Positions 4,829 to 5,193 of a stretch of 5,193 nt of DNA are shown here, in pieces. Source of the DNA: Acidobacteriota bacterium (GTDB lineage Bacteria > Acidobacteriota > UBA6911 > RPQK01). Position 1 is the first letter of the stretch; each line of letters opens with the position of its first letter. Below the pieces are notes generated by a model. It saw nothing but the letters and a program-made list of their open reading frames with translations. It had not been told where the DNA came from and did not search any database. The stretch spans positions 1 to 5,193 of the forward strand of contig RPQK01000586.1 in the NCBI GenBank assembly GCA_003819755.1. Direction: 5' to 3'. The position numbers were made by a program, and so were the translations under genes.

Positions 4829-5193
4829 TTAGCAGTGAGCGGCCAAGCCGGCGTCCGCGCGAATGGCCTCGGCCTTGTCCGTCAGTTCCCAGGTGAATCC
4901 CTTGTTTTCGCGACCGAAGTGACCGTATGCAGCCGTGTGCCGGAAGATGGGCCGCCTCAAGTTCAAGGTCTCGATGATGCCTCGTGGAGTCAGGTTGAAA
5001 TGGGCCCGGATCAATTCCGCCATTTGGGTGTCGGACAGCTTTCCTGTCCCGAAACTGTTGACCATAACGGAGACCGGCTCGGCAACACCGATAGCATAGG
5101 CGAGCTGAATTTCGACCTTCTCGGCCAGACGGGCGGCGACGCAGTTCTTGGCGACATAGCGAGCCATGTAGGCAGCCGACCGATCGACCTTCG
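4829..5193 (-). CDS. metK: S-adenosylmethionine synthetase (methionine adenosyltransferase), C-terminal part
   Basis: MetK makes S-adenosylmethionine from methionine and ATP in the cytoplasm. Only the last 120 or so residues are in the window; the frame stays open to the right edge. The edge residues read KVDRSAAYMARYVAKN, so the ATG at 5165-5167 is an internal Met of this conserved motif and not a start. VEIQLAYAIGVAEPVSVMVN and the later HTAAYGHFGRE with the following FTWE are signature sequences of the C-terminal domain. KVDRSAAY lies in the part that contributes active-site residues across the dimer. The catalytic HPDK, the GAGDQG loop and any upstream SAM riboswitch are off the window. 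The TAA stop (4829-4831) shares one base with the upstream ahcY ATG and is 11 bases from the preferred ahcY start, so the genes are certainly close enough for co-transcription and translational coupling. Confidence 0.96.
   Translation of the reverse strand, partial: KVDRSAAYMARYVAKNCVAARLAEKVEIQLAYAIGVAEPVSVMVNSFGTGKLSDTQMAELIRAHFNLTPRGIIETLNLRRPIFRHTAAYGHFGRENKGFTWELTDKAEAIRADAGLAAHC

Noticed and set aside
4818..4829. Upstream ATG at 4829 as the ahcY start
   Set aside because: It has no ribosome-binding sequence; the ATG at 4817 has GGAG six bases upstream and begins the typical MDYDVKDL N-terminus. Use of both cannot be excluded.
4829..5167. A complete 112-residue gene starting at 5167
   Set aside because: The frame continues upstream to the window edge as KVDRSAAYM, a conserved internal MetK motif, so the Met is internal.

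Overview
This is a GC-rich bacterial chromosomal window with five protein-coding genes and one whose 5' end lies outside it. They are housekeeping or regulatory genes, with no sign of a mobile element, prophage, CRISPR array or RNA gene. The short AhcY ending in SWNEGT, its coupling to metK, the HDOD protein and the cysteine-free Rrf2 regulator would suit a deep-branching Gram-negative lineage such as Acidobacteriota. That placement is inference from gene types; no marker gene here proves it.

Layout from left to right. Positions 1-1100 (minus) hold most of a secreted D-alanyl-D-alanine carboxypeptidase of family S13 (PBP4/DacB type), cut by the left edge before its KTG box. An 82-bp divergent promoter region separates it from an HDOD signalling protein (1183-2037, plus). 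That gene converges on an Rrf2-family repressor (2088-2504, minus), whose upstream region carries a good sigma-70-like promoter and a near-perfect inverted repeat that looks like an autoregulatory operator. A clear intrinsic terminator (2631-2660) ends a rhomboid intramembrane serine protease (2664-3404, minus). A 156-bp gap follows, filled mostly by a long imperfect hairpin built from nonameric ATAGGA repeats in opposite orientations. Then come S-adenosylhomocysteine hydrolase (3561-4817, minus) and the C-terminal part of S-adenosylmethionine synthetase (4829-5193, minus), which form an operon.

MetK makes SAM from methionine and ATP. AhcY removes the S-adenosylhomocysteine left after methyl transfer. 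The pair therefore forms the core of the activated methyl cycle. The carboxypeptidase (cell wall), rhomboid (membrane proteolysis), HDOD protein (signalling) and Rrf2 protein (transcription) have no evident shared pathway. An Rrf2 regulator of the cysteine-free type could in principle act on sulfur metabolism, but only proximity hints at that.

No new multi-gene system is visible. The most unusual object is the inverted nonamer array at 3460-3560. Next are the Rrf2 operator candidate and two start codons that lack a Shine-Dalgarno sequence and sit directly behind -10-like hexamers, which suggests leaderless mRNAs.
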